From Lachnospiraceae bacterium (lineage in GTDB: Bacteria > Bacillota_A > Clostridia > Lachnospirales > Lachnospiraceae): a DNA stretch of 46,673 bases. Location of the stretch: assembly GCA_024684065.1 (NCBI GenBank), contig JAIKXO010000051.1:1-46673 (forward strand), given 5' to 3'. Below the pieces are notes generated by a model. That model was not told the DNA's origin and searched no databases. It saw only the letters and a program-made list of their open reading frames with translations. The translations under genes and the position numbers were made by a program. Of the stretch, positions 8,910-17,487 are shown one piece after another; position 1 is the first letter of the stretch; every line of letters begins with the position of its first letter.

Positions 8910-9574
8910 TGCCTATTGAACGTAAGAAAATTGTAAAACCTTATTTGCTTCTTTGTGAAGGTAAAGACGCAGAAAATTTCTTGATTAATTATCTTGAAAG
9001 CGAAGCCTTGACACAAGATCAGCGGTTTTCCAATGAGATTCAGGTTTTGGATTTCGGTGGCAATGATGATTTGGATCGTTTTTTGGTGAATCTCAAAAAT
9101 ATGGAAAGATTTGATCAAGTGACAAGTATTGCCATTATCCGAGATGCAGAGAAAGATTTTGCAAAAGCCTGCTCCGATGTTACTCGTTCCTTAAGAAAGT
9201 CTGGCATTGTATCACCGGGCAGTTATGGTACATGGGTTAATGATGATACAGGGGTGAACGTAGGGTATTTGCTGTTCCCTTTGAATAACGAAGCCGGAAC
9301 ATTGGAAGATCTCTGTCTTAATATTCTTTCCGAAAGCAATATTGAAAGTATCCTGTATTCAATAGACACATTTTTGACTACCATGGAATCTTTTTACGGA
9401 CGTAGCTATCACCGGAAACATAAGAATAGACTTCACACTTATCTGTCATCCAGCGATGAATATGTTTCTATGCAACTGGGCTTAGCATCAAAAGCCGGAG
9501 CATTCAATTGGGACAGCGTTTATCTGGAGCCGTTAAAGAGATTTTTGACTGAGGGTTTTAAAGCCAGAGGCTAA
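8909..9574 (+). CDS. DUF3226 TOPRIM-like nuclease partner
   Basis: A 221-residue protein with a TOPRIM-type arrangement as in DUF3226. It has a catalytic-type Glu in YLLLCEGKDAENFL (about 11-24), VLDFGGNDDLDRFL, the Asp-rich AIIRDAEKDF (near 73-82), and the acidic LLFPLNNEAGTLEDLCL near 130. DUF3226/DUF4435-type proteins are found beside AAA15 ATPases. In PARIS, AriB is the TOPRIM effector released by the AriA ATPase. The start is the ATG at 8909, overlapping the upstream TGA, with GGAGGT 6 nt before it, so translation is coupled. The TTG at 8906 is less likely. Base composition is AT-richer than neighbouring genes, which suggests transfer. Nuclease activity is inference from the fold. Confidence 0.8.
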   Translation: MPIERKKIVKPYLLLCEGKDAENFLINYLESEALTQDQRFSNEIQVLDFGGNDDLDRFLVNLKNMERFDQVTSIAIIRDAEKDFAKACSDVTRSLRKSGIVSPGSYGTWVNDDTGVNVGYLLFPLNNEAGTLEDLCLNILSESNIESILYSIDTFLTTMESFYGRSYHRKHKNRLHTYLSSSDEYVSMQLGLASKAGAFNWDSVYLEPLKRFLTEGFKARG

Positions 9575-9654
9575 TGGAAGAATGTTGTAAGGTATATCAC
9601 GATTGTGTTTTTTGAAGCGAAGCCGGACTACTATAGTATCTCTTATTGGAAATA

Positions 9655-9783
9655 GTAGTAACAGACCTTGAAAAGGCTTTTAAATCACCTTTCCAAGGCC
9701 TGTTTTTTAGTTTATTACCCCTTGTATTATAAGGAGTTGATCGGATTTTAATTATTATCTTTTACAGATATCAATTAAGAAGT
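9655..9783. repeat. island repeat copy 2
   Basis: The second ~130-bp direct repeat, 81 bp after the TOPRIM gene. Hairpin arms are 9660-9676 and 9688-9704, with a TTTTTT tract inside the right end, so it can act as the terminator of the pair. The flank CCCCTTGTATTATAAGGAGT...TCTTTTACAGATATC aligns with copy 1. The rest of the 9575-9894 gap shows no gene. Confidence 0.85.
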
Positions 9784-9894
9784 CTGCCTCCAGACCGTGC
9801 AAAACATTTGATGATGTTTTATTCATTAAATCAATTGTCCGACTGATTTTTAAATAGTTAGTCTTTTAATCCTGTACTGCATTAATCTTAATGT

Positions 9895-12663
9895 TTATTC
9901 TCTGTTCTTAAGCCTGTTTAAGGCCCATGAAGCAATCTCGATACAGCCTTCAGGGCAATGGCGCAGGTAGATCCTGCTTATATCGTTATCTCCGGATGGA
10001 CCTTTATCAAAGAAGTAAGAGGTTCTGTCGATATCTCTCATGTATATCCATTTTTGTCCGCTTTCTTCCTTTATCTCCCTGGGTTCGGGCTGATACAGCT
10101 TCAGACGGTCGATCATCAGATCATCGTCTGCTTCCTCGGAATATACTGTATCGATGGTATATTCAAGCCTGAATCTGTCGTTGCCTTCTTCAAATATATA
10201 GTGGAAAATGGGACTGTCGCCGCCGTCCTCTGAATCTGTAAGTTCATATGTCCGGTAAAAATCCTTAATATGAACCAGAAGGAGAAATGCTGTGTTTCCG
10301 CCGGGTTCAATATCAGGGACGATCTCATAGATAAGACTGTCTTCTTTGTATTCTCTGATCATGGATCCGCTCAGATCATATTCTATCAGACTTTTAGGCT
10401 TTAATGTGTTAAGATCTTCTACATGATCTATTTCCTTAAGTATCCTTTCAGCACTTTCCGGATCAGGCTCATATATCCTCTTTTGCGGCAGATTGTATAA
10501 ATTGCATTCATCATCTAATACCTTTAACAGTATTTCAATAACTTTAGCGGCAGGTATATCAATGTAAGGTGTAAGATCTACGGTCTCATCGCCTTTCTTG
10601 CTATAACTATAACGATTCCTGAAATCTTTGGCCAAAAGTGCGGGATCTTCATTGAGCCTGTCAAGATACCTCTGATCTATTCCTCCCCTGCACATTTCCA
10701 TTCTTTCCTCATATTCCCTGTCGGCTTCTTTTGCCGCAAGGAATCTTTTTTCGGAAAGAGTAAAATCATCATAATGCCTGCGTGCAAGAGGCTTCGGCTC
10801 ATCCGTGTAAAACACTCCGATACTGTCAAGTGAGGAGGAAATGGTTTTTACGGCCTGAATATAGGAAAGCTGGGTCGCAAGAGAAGTATTTTCAAAATGA
10901 TCCTGTCCTTCTTTTGAATCATCCCCGTTTCTGCCGCAATAGAGCTTCTCGGCAAGATCGTAGATATTCATAAGCTTTATGTCGGAGAAGGAATGGTCAC
11001 GGTACCTGTTATCCGAGCTGACCCTGGCACCGGTCATCAGGCCGCTCTGAGCTTTGTCTCCATTAAAGAGGTCATTAAGATTTAGGATCTTTTCTATGTC
11101 TTTGTAAAAAATACATCTGTATGATTCTTCTGAGCCGGGTTTTATTTCCCATGTATCCGGCTCTTTTGGAAGAGGCCTGTAATCGCCTGAAGGCTCAAAA
11201 AAGGCTTCTGCGGTCTTTTTTGTTTCTTTATCATCGTATTCATAGCTCAGAAACTTCTTAAGGGTACCCGATATTACGGAACGGATCTTACCGGAATCTG
11301 AAAAAGTAACAGCGGTTTTATCTGCATCGAAAATATAAGTGGCACATACAGTTCCGTCTTCTTTATAGATGAACTCGCAGTTTGAAGCATGTAACTGTTT
11401 TTTCGAATCCCTTCCGTATGAGGTACGATCCCAGCACTGCAGTTCATCGCAGAGCATGAGCATATATGCAAGGGGATGCTCGTTCATGTCAAGAGCTCGT
11501 TTTATGCTCCTTCCGGAATCTTTATACGATCGAAGCACAAATTTGAAAAGGCTGTTATGCATAACAATGGCGGTCATGGCATCCATCCACAGATATCCGT
11601 CTTCTCCGTTCGGAATGATGGTATCGGTACCAAAGATTGATATGAGTTTTCTGAAGAAGATGATCCCGCTGAAAAGAGCATGATCCATAAAATAGTTGTA
11701 TCTGGAAGGATCGGTAGGCTTTGTGAGAAGGATATCTTTTATTCTGTCTTCAGTGAGATTTCTCTTGTAAAGGCTTCTTGCAATGTGATGGGCAAGCACG
11801 TCCGCTAGGGTCTGTTTTTCATTGTCTGTGTTTTTGGCTTCCAGAAAGGCTTTTGCAAGACGAATGTATTCGCCATCGGAGAGCGTCTGTTTGTCAAACT
11901 CCCTGATGGTCTTTTTCAGACTGATAAAATCATCAAGATTTTTGTAGGCAATAAAGGGAAGCGTTTCAAAATCCACTTTTTCTCCTTTACTGTCAATGCT
12001 AAAGTAAGTCTTTATCTGTTCAAAGGGTATTTCAAAAGGATATCCTAAATCGTGAAACAGTGAGGTTATTCCCCAGAATTTAAGGAAATTTAGGGCGACG
12101 GTCTCCTCATCAGAATCCTCTTTATAGTCCGGCCTCTTACCGTCAAAATAAGTATTTTTGTAAGTGTTTCTGTAGTTTTCATTATTATGGTAGATCGAAA
12201 GACCTGTCAGGAATACGTAGACCGAATGCGAATAATGATCTCTGTGCTTAAGCACAAGATTGCTGGCATTCGTCTCGTAATTGGACAGCATCTCGATCAG
12301 TTTTTTGGCAAGGTTGTAATCGGAGATCTCAATGATATTTATAAAACTGAAATAAACATCAAAGGCATCTTCCCTGCTTCCCGTCTCCATGAAGCGATGG
12401 ATCGAATAATAGAGACTCATGAGATTTTCATCATATGTATATGCATCATGTTTTTCCGTAGGATTCTCATTATTTATGCAGTTGCACCTATCCAATAAAA
12501 AGTACAGGACATTTTTTTCAAATTCGGAGATCTTCTGAAATGCATCCCTGTGCTTTTTATGGTCATGTATCCTCGACTCCATCTTATCCGGGGAATACCT
12601 GAACATAAACTGATCAAATTCGACAGATCTGATCTTTACCCGTCTTTCTTTTATTCCGCTCAC
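9895..12663 (-). CDS. large HD-domain protein, unknown substrate
   Basis: A 922-residue soluble protein. About residues 135-415 carry the marks of an HD-superfamily metal-dependent phosphohydrolase. These are HRDHYSHSVYVFLTG (near 140-154), the diagnostic His-Asp in SLFHDLGYPFEIPFEQ (near 201-216), DHALFSGIIF (327), AIVMHNSLF (near 366) and MLCDELQCWDRTSYG (near 403-417). The remaining ~500 residues are charged and mostly helical to mixed, with no recognised domain. The likely reaction is hydrolysis of a phosphate ester or nucleotide, but the substrate cannot be told. The start is a GTG (12661-12663) behind an AAGGAAAAGAG tract. It lies alone between repeat copies 2 and 3, opposite in direction to its neighbours. 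That setting suggests an accessory, possibly nucleotide-signalling or defence-linked gene. Confidence 0.72.
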   Translation of the reverse strand: MSGIKERRVKIRSVEFDQFMFRYSPDKMESRIHDHKKHRDAFQKISEFEKNVLYFLLDRCNCINNENPTEKHDAYTYDENLMSLYYSIHRFMETGSREDAFDVYFSFINIIEISDYNLAKKLIEMLSNYETNASNLVLKHRDHYSHSVYVFLTGLSIYHNNENYRNTYKNTYFDGKRPDYKEDSDEETVALNFLKFWGITSLFHDLGYPFEIPFEQIKTYFSIDSKGEKVDFETLPFIAYKNLDDFISLKKTIREFDKQTLSDGEYIRLAKAFLEAKNTDNEKQTLADVLAHHIARSLYKRNLTEDRIKDILLTKPTDPSRYNYFMDHALFSGIIFFRKLISIFGTDTIIPNGEDGYLWMDAMTAIVMHNSLFKFVLRSYKDSGRSIKRALDMNEHPLAYMLMLCDELQCWDRTSYGRDSKKQLHASNCEFIYKEDGTVCATYIFDADKTAVTFSDSGKIRSVISGTLKKFLSYEYDDKETKKTAEAFFEPSGDYRPLPKEPDTWEIKPGSEESYRCIFYKDIEKILNLNDLFNGDKAQSGLMTGARVSSDNRYRDHSFSDIKLMNIYDLAEKLYCGRNGDDSKEGQDHFENTSLATQLSYIQAVKTISSSLDSIGVFYTDEPKPLARRHYDDFTLSEKRFLAAKEADREYEERMEMCRGGIDQRYLDRLNEDPALLAKDFRNRYSYSKKGDETVDLTPYIDIPAAKVIEILLKVLDDECNLYNLPQKRIYEPDPESAERILKEIDHVEDLNTLKPKSLIEYDLSGSMIREYKEDSLIYEIVPDIEPGGNTAFLLLVHIKDFYRTYELTDSEDGGDSPIFHYIFEEGNDRFRLEYTIDTVYSEEADDDLMIDRLKLYQPEPREIKEESGQKWIYMRDIDRTSYFFDKGPSGDNDISRIYLRHCPEGCIEIASWALNRLKNRE

Positions 12664-12875
12664 TTTACTCTTTTCCTTTCTTTTTTCTGTTGTTTTCCTG
12701 AATCCCGGATTCTTTTCCCCTCATTATAAATCCCATTATCACAATGATATGATATAATACCCTTACAATGGCTTCTTACAGGAATCAGCGCGATTACAGG
12801 ATCAATATTTACTATATCATATTCAGGATGATCTTAAAATATACATAGTATTTTGTGCAGACGAGTAAAATATAA

Positions 12876-12940
12876 CAATAGTAACAGACCTTGAAAAGAT
12901 CTCTGAAAGACCTTCCAAGGTCAGTTCTTTTGTTTATTAA
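12876..12940. repeat. island repeat copy 3 (hairpin core only)
   Basis: Matches the hairpin of copies 1 and 2 (ACAATAGTAACAGACCTTG ... CCAAGGTCAGTTCTTTTG) but lacks the 80-bp flank. The arms are less perfect (10 of 11 at the base). It closes the right end of the accessory block, 43 bp before the next gene. The rest of 12664-12982 is AT-rich, and I could place no convincing promoter in it. Confidence 0.75.
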
Positions 12941-12982
12941 GGACAAGGATTAACTGTACATTGGGAAAAGAGATAATATATT

Positions 12983-13585
12983 ATGAACCGACCTGAGTTT
13001 GACGACATAAAGGATTATGCTGAGTTTGGCAGGTATTACTGGTATCGTGATGAACTTATTAAAATATGCAAAAGCCACGGCCTGAGATCATCAGGCGGAA
13101 AGAATGAACTAAACAAAGTAATTGAAGCGTATTTTGCAGGAGAAAGGATCCTGCCTGAAGAGAGGCATGGAAAGAAAAAGAAGCCGGTCGTGACCGAACT
13201 GACAATTGATACCGGACTTATAGAATGCGGATTTACTTTTGGTAATAAGTTTAGGGAGTTCTTTTCAAAACAAACAGGAGAAGAGCATTTCAGATTCAAT
13301 GTAGATATGGTGGCGACCGTAAAGGCAGTAAAGGAAAACGGTGATGAGAGTTTTACCCTGGGCGATCTGCTGGACATCTATTATGGCAAAAAAACCTATG
13401 CCGTTTATGACAGGTCTGTTCTTCAATGGAACAGGTTTGTGAAGGATTTCTGTGAAGATGAGGCAACAAAAGTATTTGGCGAGCGATTAAAGGCAGCTGC
13501 GGCATTATGGAAGATCGTCAGGGATTCGGATATGGAGAAGGTTTATTCAAGAGAATTGTTTGAGAAATACCAAAGCAGTATTTGA
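12983..13585 (+). CDS. SAP-domain / DUF6434-like protein
   Basis: A 200-residue protein. The N-terminal ~55 residues look like a SAP-type helix-extended-helix nucleic-acid-binding motif (YRDELIKICKSHGLRSSGGKNELNKVIEAYF). The C-terminal part (about 75-140) resembles DUF6434 (FTFGNKFREFFSKQTGEEHF ... FTLGDLLDIYYGKK). The final 50 residues (WNRFVKDFCEDEATKVFGERL) are a helical tail common to these proteins. Their function is unknown; a DNA or RNA-binding role is inferred from SAP. The ribosome binding site is weak (AAAAGAGA about 10 nt upstream). It is the first gene right of the repeat-bounded island. Confidence 0.75.
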   Translation: MNRPEFDDIKDYAEFGRYYWYRDELIKICKSHGLRSSGGKNELNKVIEAYFAGERILPEERHGKKKKPVVTELTIDTGLIECGFTFGNKFREFFSKQTGEEHFRFNVDMVATVKAVKENGDESFTLGDLLDIYYGKKTYAVYDRSVLQWNRFVKDFCEDEATKVFGERLKAAAALWKIVRDSDMEKVYSRELFEKYQSSI

Positions 13586-13743
13586 TTTTGCTTAAGGCAA
13601 TTCCGTTACAGTTTTCAGGGACTGTACCGCAGCTTTTGAATCATCCGGATGGTTTCTTATGTATCCGGCACTGGCTGAGCATATGAAGAATAATTCCGAA
13701 AGATAAATGATCATGGACGTCAAACAGGAAAGGAGGCGTTTTT

Positions 13744-14613
13744 TTGCGTATACCCGAGAGTTGTGCAAAATGTCTGTATGACAGACAATTGAACAAAACG
13801 GATAATGCGGAGTATCTTGCCGAGATAAAAGATTTACTGGATAACCGGGGCGCGGATGATACCAGCCCGTACATGGTCTATCTGTTTAACAGGGTACATG
13901 AGAGATATTTCGGAAAGGGTGCTGATTATAAGGATATAAAGAAAAGGTATAATGATCTGGTTCTTGGCATGGAAAGCGGTCTTCAAAGCGAGATCGATAA
14001 GTCTGAAGATCCGCTTGCCAGGGCTCTGGTCATGTCCCGGATCGGAAATTACATTGACTATGGTGCAATGGACCATGTAGATCAGGACGAGTTTATGGCT
14101 CTCTTTAAAGATACCGGGATGCAGGAAAGAGATATCCCCGTTTATAATGCTTTCTTAAGGGCATGTGAAAAAGGCAGTTCATTTCTTCTTGTATGTGATA
14201 ACTGCGGAGAGATCGTGCTGGACAGGCTGATGATAAAACAGCTTAAAAAAAGATTTCCGCACCTTACGGTAAAGGCGCTTGTGCGCGGTAAGGAAGTGCT
14301 TAACGATGCTACCAAAGAGGATGCTCATTATACCGGGCTTGATAAGGTGGCAGAGATCATTTCCAATGGTGATGCTGTTGCCGGGACCATCTATGATATG
14401 ATGCCGGATGAAGCTAAAACTGCCCTGGATGAGGCGGATGTGATCCTTGCAAAGGGACAGGGGAATTATGAATCCATGTCCGGACAGGGAAGACACGTGT
14501 TTTATGCATTTCTTTGTAAATGCGATCTTTTTATGAGGCGGTTTGGTGTCCCAAAGCTGACGGGAATATTCGTTGAGGAAAATGAAGAACTGACAGCTGT
14601 TTTGAAACTATGA
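13744..14613 (+). CDS. DUF89 / ARMT1-like damage-control phosphatase
   Basis: A 289-residue metal-dependent phosphatase of the DUF89 family, whose members remove harmful or side-product sugar phosphates. The Cys-containing N-terminus (IPESCAKCLYDRQL) is typical of the bacterial subfamily. The catalytic region has LLVCDNCGEIVLDRLMIKQL (about 151-170; Asp and Asn ligands), VRGKEVLNDATKEDA and VILAKGQGNYESMSG. The start is a TTG at 13744 with AAGGAGG 8 nt upstream; no ATG fits better. It is 16 bp from the following gene, so the two are probably one transcript. The substrate is not determinable from sequence. Confidence 0.87.
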   Translation: MRIPESCAKCLYDRQLNKTDNAEYLAEIKDLLDNRGADDTSPYMVYLFNRVHERYFGKGADYKDIKKRYNDLVLGMESGLQSEIDKSEDPLARALVMSRIGNYIDYGAMDHVDQDEFMALFKDTGMQERDIPVYNAFLRACEKGSSFLLVCDNCGEIVLDRLMIKQLKKRFPHLTVKALVRGKEVLNDATKEDAHYTGLDKVAEIISNGDAVAGTIYDMMPDEAKTALDEADVILAKGQGNYESMSGQGRHVFYAFLCKCDLFMRRFGVPKLTGIFVEENEELTAVLKL

Positions 14614-14629
14614 GTATGGAGATGGGCAT

Positions 14630-16156
14630 ATGCTAAGATTACAGGTTGTTCAGGCAAAGGACAGAGAGCTGCTTTGGAATATCAATCAAAAATATCTTTA
14701 TGAGATGACGGGTTTTTATGATGATCCGATGGATGAGAAGGGGAACTATCATTACGGGCATTTTGATGAATATTTCATTGATCCGAAACGGATGGCATAT
14801 TTCATCTACTGTGATGATGTTCTGGCTGGATTTGCGATGCTTTGTCCATATTCAAATATCGGTCTGAACCCGGATTATACGATGGCGGAGTTCACGATAT
14901 TTCCGTCATTCCGAAGAAGGCATTTTGCTTTTGATGCGGCGAAAATGATCCTGGCAGAGCATCCGGGCAAATGGGAGATCAAGTATAACGAGAAAAACAA
15001 TGGCGGAAAGAAGTTATGGAATACCGTGGCTGCACCGTATGATCCTGAGGTGTATCATCTGAATGAAGAAGAAACGGTTCTTTCATTTACCACCGCACTG
15101 AGCAATCCGTCTGAGGATAAAAAGATCATATCCACAGACAGGCTTTATCTGCGCGAAATGAATCCGGATGATTATGACGCATTGTATGCCGTATTGGCAG
15201 ATCCCGACATCATGCAGCATTATCCGTATAGTTTTGATGAAGAAAGAGTAAAAGCGTGGATCAAACGCAATATGGATCGTTACCGGAAAGACGGGTTCGG
15301 TCTGTGGGCTGTGTGTTTGAAGGATACGGGGGAAATGATCGGCGACTGCGGACTGACATTGCAGAATATTAACGGAGAAATGCTTCCAGAGATCGGCTAT
15401 CATATCCGCAGGGATCATCAGCGGAAGGGCTATGCAAAGGAAGCATCCGCTGCTGTAAGGGATTGGGCATTTCAAAATACAGACTGCCAGGCGTTATATT
15501 CCTATTGTAAATATACAAATGAACCTTCTTATAAAACGGCAGAAGCGATAGGGATGCATTTTGAGTGCGAGTATCCTGATGAAGATAACGGTATCACACA
15601 TGTTTCCAGTATCCGGCGAGCGGACTGGGAATATTTCAGGGAGGAAAAGAGAGTGCTGAGAACACAGCGCCTGATCCTGCGCCGGTGGGAAGACTGGATA
15701 TCGATGAAGGAAAATGAATTTTCATTTGAAACTGACGGAAGGATCATAGCCGCATGCGGAAATGACTGTGCCGCCTGCCCGAGGTATATTGTACATCCAT
15801 ATGAGAAAAAAGGAGAAGAACTGCACCATACCGCAGAGCTTTGGATGAAGATCGGTTATCGTGCTCATGTTGTGTCAAATGAAGAAATAGCATGTAATGG
15901 CTGCAAACCGGAAAACTGGTGTAGATACCGGGTAATAAAATGCTGTGAAGATCGGGGGATAAAGACTTGCGGAGAGTGTTCGGAGTACCCTTGTGACAAC
16001 ATGAAAGAGTGCTTTGAAGTGACAAGATCCTTTGAACCGATGTGCCGGCAGGTGTGTTCTGCTGAGGAATACAGGCAGCTGAAAAAAGCTTTTTTTGAAA
16101 AAGAGAAGAATCTTGCAGGTCTGCTCAGGGGGACGTCTGCGGAGAAAGCCACATAG
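14630..16156 (+). CDS. GNAT-GNAT-DUF3795 fusion protein
   Basis: A 508-residue composite. Residues 1-150 form a GNAT acetyltransferase-like domain (MAEFTIFPSFRRRHFAFDAA). Residues about 165-340 form a RimJ/RimL-type GNAT domain (STDRLYLREMNPDDYDALYA, EIGYHIRRDHQRKGYAKEAS). Residues about 341-358 read VLRTQRLILRRWEDW, the classic first strand of a third GNAT domain, which then stops. From Met359 onward is a Cys-rich DUF3795 domain (AACGNDCAACPRY, CNGCKPENWCRYRVIKCCED, CGECSEYPCDNM), probably metal-binding. The reading frame is open throughout, and the ribosome binding site (GGAGAT) is good. Acetyl-CoA-dependent N-acetylation is the family activity; the substrates are unknown. Confidence 0.85.
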   Translation: MLRLQVVQAKDRELLWNINQKYLYEMTGFYDDPMDEKGNYHYGHFDEYFIDPKRMAYFIYCDDVLAGFAMLCPYSNIGLNPDYTMAEFTIFPSFRRRHFAFDAAKMILAEHPGKWEIKYNEKNNGGKKLWNTVAAPYDPEVYHLNEEETVLSFTTALSNPSEDKKIISTDRLYLREMNPDDYDALYAVLADPDIMQHYPYSFDEERVKAWIKRNMDRYRKDGFGLWAVCLKDTGEMIGDCGLTLQNINGEMLPEIGYHIRRDHQRKGYAKEASAAVRDWAFQNTDCQALYSYCKYTNEPSYKTAEAIGMHFECEYPDEDNGITHVSSIRRADWEYFREEKRVLRTQRLILRRWEDWISMKENEFSFETDGRIIAACGNDCAACPRYIVHPYEKKGEELHHTAELWMKIGYRAHVVSNEEIACNGCKPENWCRYRVIKCCEDRGIKTCGECSEYPCDNMKECFEVTRSFEPMCRQVCSAEEYRQLKKAFFEKEKNLAGLLRGTSAEKAT

Positions 16157-16229
16157 GCAGATATTTAAGAGATTGTCTATCTTCGCCTCGCATATCCTCA
16201 AGAGGACAACGGAGCAGTCTGCAGGCTGT

Positions 16230-16715
16230 TTAATTATTCTTCATCTCACCCAGATATTCCTTCAGGGAATCTATGATCAGTTTATGATCCTCCATATGCG
16301 GAAGTCCTGAAACACAGATCGTTCCGACTGTACCGATATTTTTAACGATCAGAGGGAATCCTCCGCCGCAACAGGCGAATTCGTTCTCAGGCATCCTTTT
16401 TTGGTCGGGTGAGCTTTTGGAAAGCTGAACGTCTGTCCAGAAATGCAGCGAGCTTTTCTGGGTCATATCTACGGTTTTTGCCTTTGCATTAAGCCACAGC
16501 TTGTTATTTTCGTTGGTGCCATCCGGATAAAAGCAGAACACCGTAAAACGGTTTATCCTTATTTCGATGGCGACGGGCCTGGGAAGCTCTTTGCTTTTTT
16601 CATAGATAAAGGTTCCCAGCTTTAAAGCCTCTGTCTGGGAAAAAGAATCGAAACGGAGATTCTCCTCTTCCTCAATGCATCTTTTTTCTATTTCCCTGAT
16701 CTCATTTTCGTTCAT
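16230..16715 (-). CDS. UPF0303 / heme-degrading-domain-like protein
   Basis: A 161-residue protein of the UPF0303 (DUF336/GlcG-like) family. Motifs are RPVAIEIRINRFTVFCF, KLWLNAKAKTVDMTQKSSLHF, ACCGGGFPLIV and TVGTICVSGLPHMEDH, and the length is the family norm (about 160). I chose the second Met (16713-16715) because AGGAGG is 9 nt upstream of it and only 3 nt from the first ATG. Family members are small cytoplasmic proteins of uncertain function. Some DUF336 proteins bind heme or cobalamin, and no ligand is implied here. It converges on the GNAT fusion with a 74-bp gap. Confidence 0.88.
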   Translation of the reverse strand: MNENEIREIEKRCIEEEENLRFDSFSQTEALKLGTFIYEKSKELPRPVAIEIRINRFTVFCFYPDGTNENNKLWLNAKAKTVDMTQKSSLHFWTDVQLSKSSPDQKRMPENEFACCGGGFPLIVKNIGTVGTICVSGLPHMEDHKLIIDSLKEYLGEMKNN

Positions 16716-16872
16716 GATCATATACCTCCTCTATTGAAAGGGGTTTTTGCCCCTGAAATATCTGACAGACCCTCGTCAGAGCCGAGGGCTCCGCTTCTTT
16801 CATTCTATCACATCCTCATAAAATAATAAATCATTTACTGTTCAGTCCCGAGTCCGAGCCACCGGCAGTTCC

Positions 16873-17005
16873 GAGCCACGCATTTACTGCGTGGCTAGGT
16901 CAGATGATGTAAATATAGCCAACAGCACATCGTCCATCGCCGAAGACGATTAAGGATGGACGATGTGCGTTACAATTCAGCGCCGGTCAAGCGCTGAATT
17001 GTAAC
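16873..17005. repeat. three consecutive perfect hairpins
   Basis: Three inverted repeats in a row, all without mismatch. The first has AGCCACGCA / TGCGTGGCT arms (16874-16882, 16888-16896). The second has GCACATCGTCCAT / ATGGACGATGTGC (16925-16937, 16956-16968). The third has GTTACAATTCAGCGC / GCGCTGAATTGTAAC (16969-16983, 16991-17005). The second and third abut without a gap. None has a T-run. They lie between the UPF0303 gene and the T-box, a 770-bp stretch with no gene. Confidence 0.85.
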
Positions 17006-17045
17006 ACACATCATAAAACAGCGGTGTCTGCACGTTAAAAAACTG

Positions 17046-17077
17046 TTGACAATACATTTGTTGATATGTTATATAAT
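17046..17077 (+). promoter_or_regulatory. possible promoter for the T-box/trpXYZ transcript
   Basis: Perfect TTGACA (17046-17051) and TATAAT (17072-17077) lie just ahead of the T-box, but the 20-nt spacer is longer than ideal. Confidence 0.4.
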
Positions 17078-17106
17078 AAAAATCAATTGAAAACAATCAT
17101 AAACCA

Positions 17107-17370
17107 ATGAGAAAGAGTAGTAAGTACTGTCACTTCTTTTAAGAGAGCCGCAGGCGGTGGGATTGCGGTAAAGAATACAGGTCTGAATGGACTTTCGAGG
17201 GCGAACGGAAAGCCGGAAGGCAAGTATGGGAGACGGAGCGGACTCTTCGTTAAAAAAGTCAGCATATGTCAGTATGCGTTGAGTGGGCGCGAAAGCGCCA
17301 AGCCGGGTGGCACCGCAGGATGATCAGTCCTGTCCCAGCATTCAGAAAATGTGGGACAGGATTTTTTGTT
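17107..17370 (+). promoter_or_regulatory. T-box leader, tryptophan-type
   Basis: A classical T-box riboswitch. It has the 5' sequence GAAAGAGTAGTA, the AGAGAG element of stem I, and the specifier region GAATGGACTTTCGAG with codon UGG at 17188-17190. The conserved T-box GGGTGGCACCGCAGG follows (17305-17319). An intrinsic terminator closes it (TCCTGTCCCA 17328-17337 / TGGGACAGGA 17352-17361, then six T). The UGGC bulge (17308-17311) pairs with an acceptor end whose discriminator base is G, which fits tRNA-Trp. Uncharged tRNA-Trp would favour antitermination and expression of the downstream transporter. Confidence 0.93.
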
Positions 17371-17487
17371 GCACTGATAAGCGGATGTACGGGCGGATGT
17401 GTCCGTCCGGTTTATAGCTGACAGGAAACAGACAACGTCTCACATGAATCTATCAACGTGATAAAAGGAAAGAGAGGAGACAGGAAA

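Noticed and set aside
7194..12982. Integrase, transposase or att duplication expected for a guaA-linked island
   Set aside because: No recombinase gene was found, and I could not find a second copy of the guaA 3' end by eye. Only the flanking repeats support mobility.
17173..17180. Tyrosine specifier (GAATAC) in the T-box
   Set aside because: The UAC is not followed by the conserved stem I closing sequence, and the UGGC bulge implies discriminator G, unlike tRNA-Tyr. UGG at 17188 fits both.
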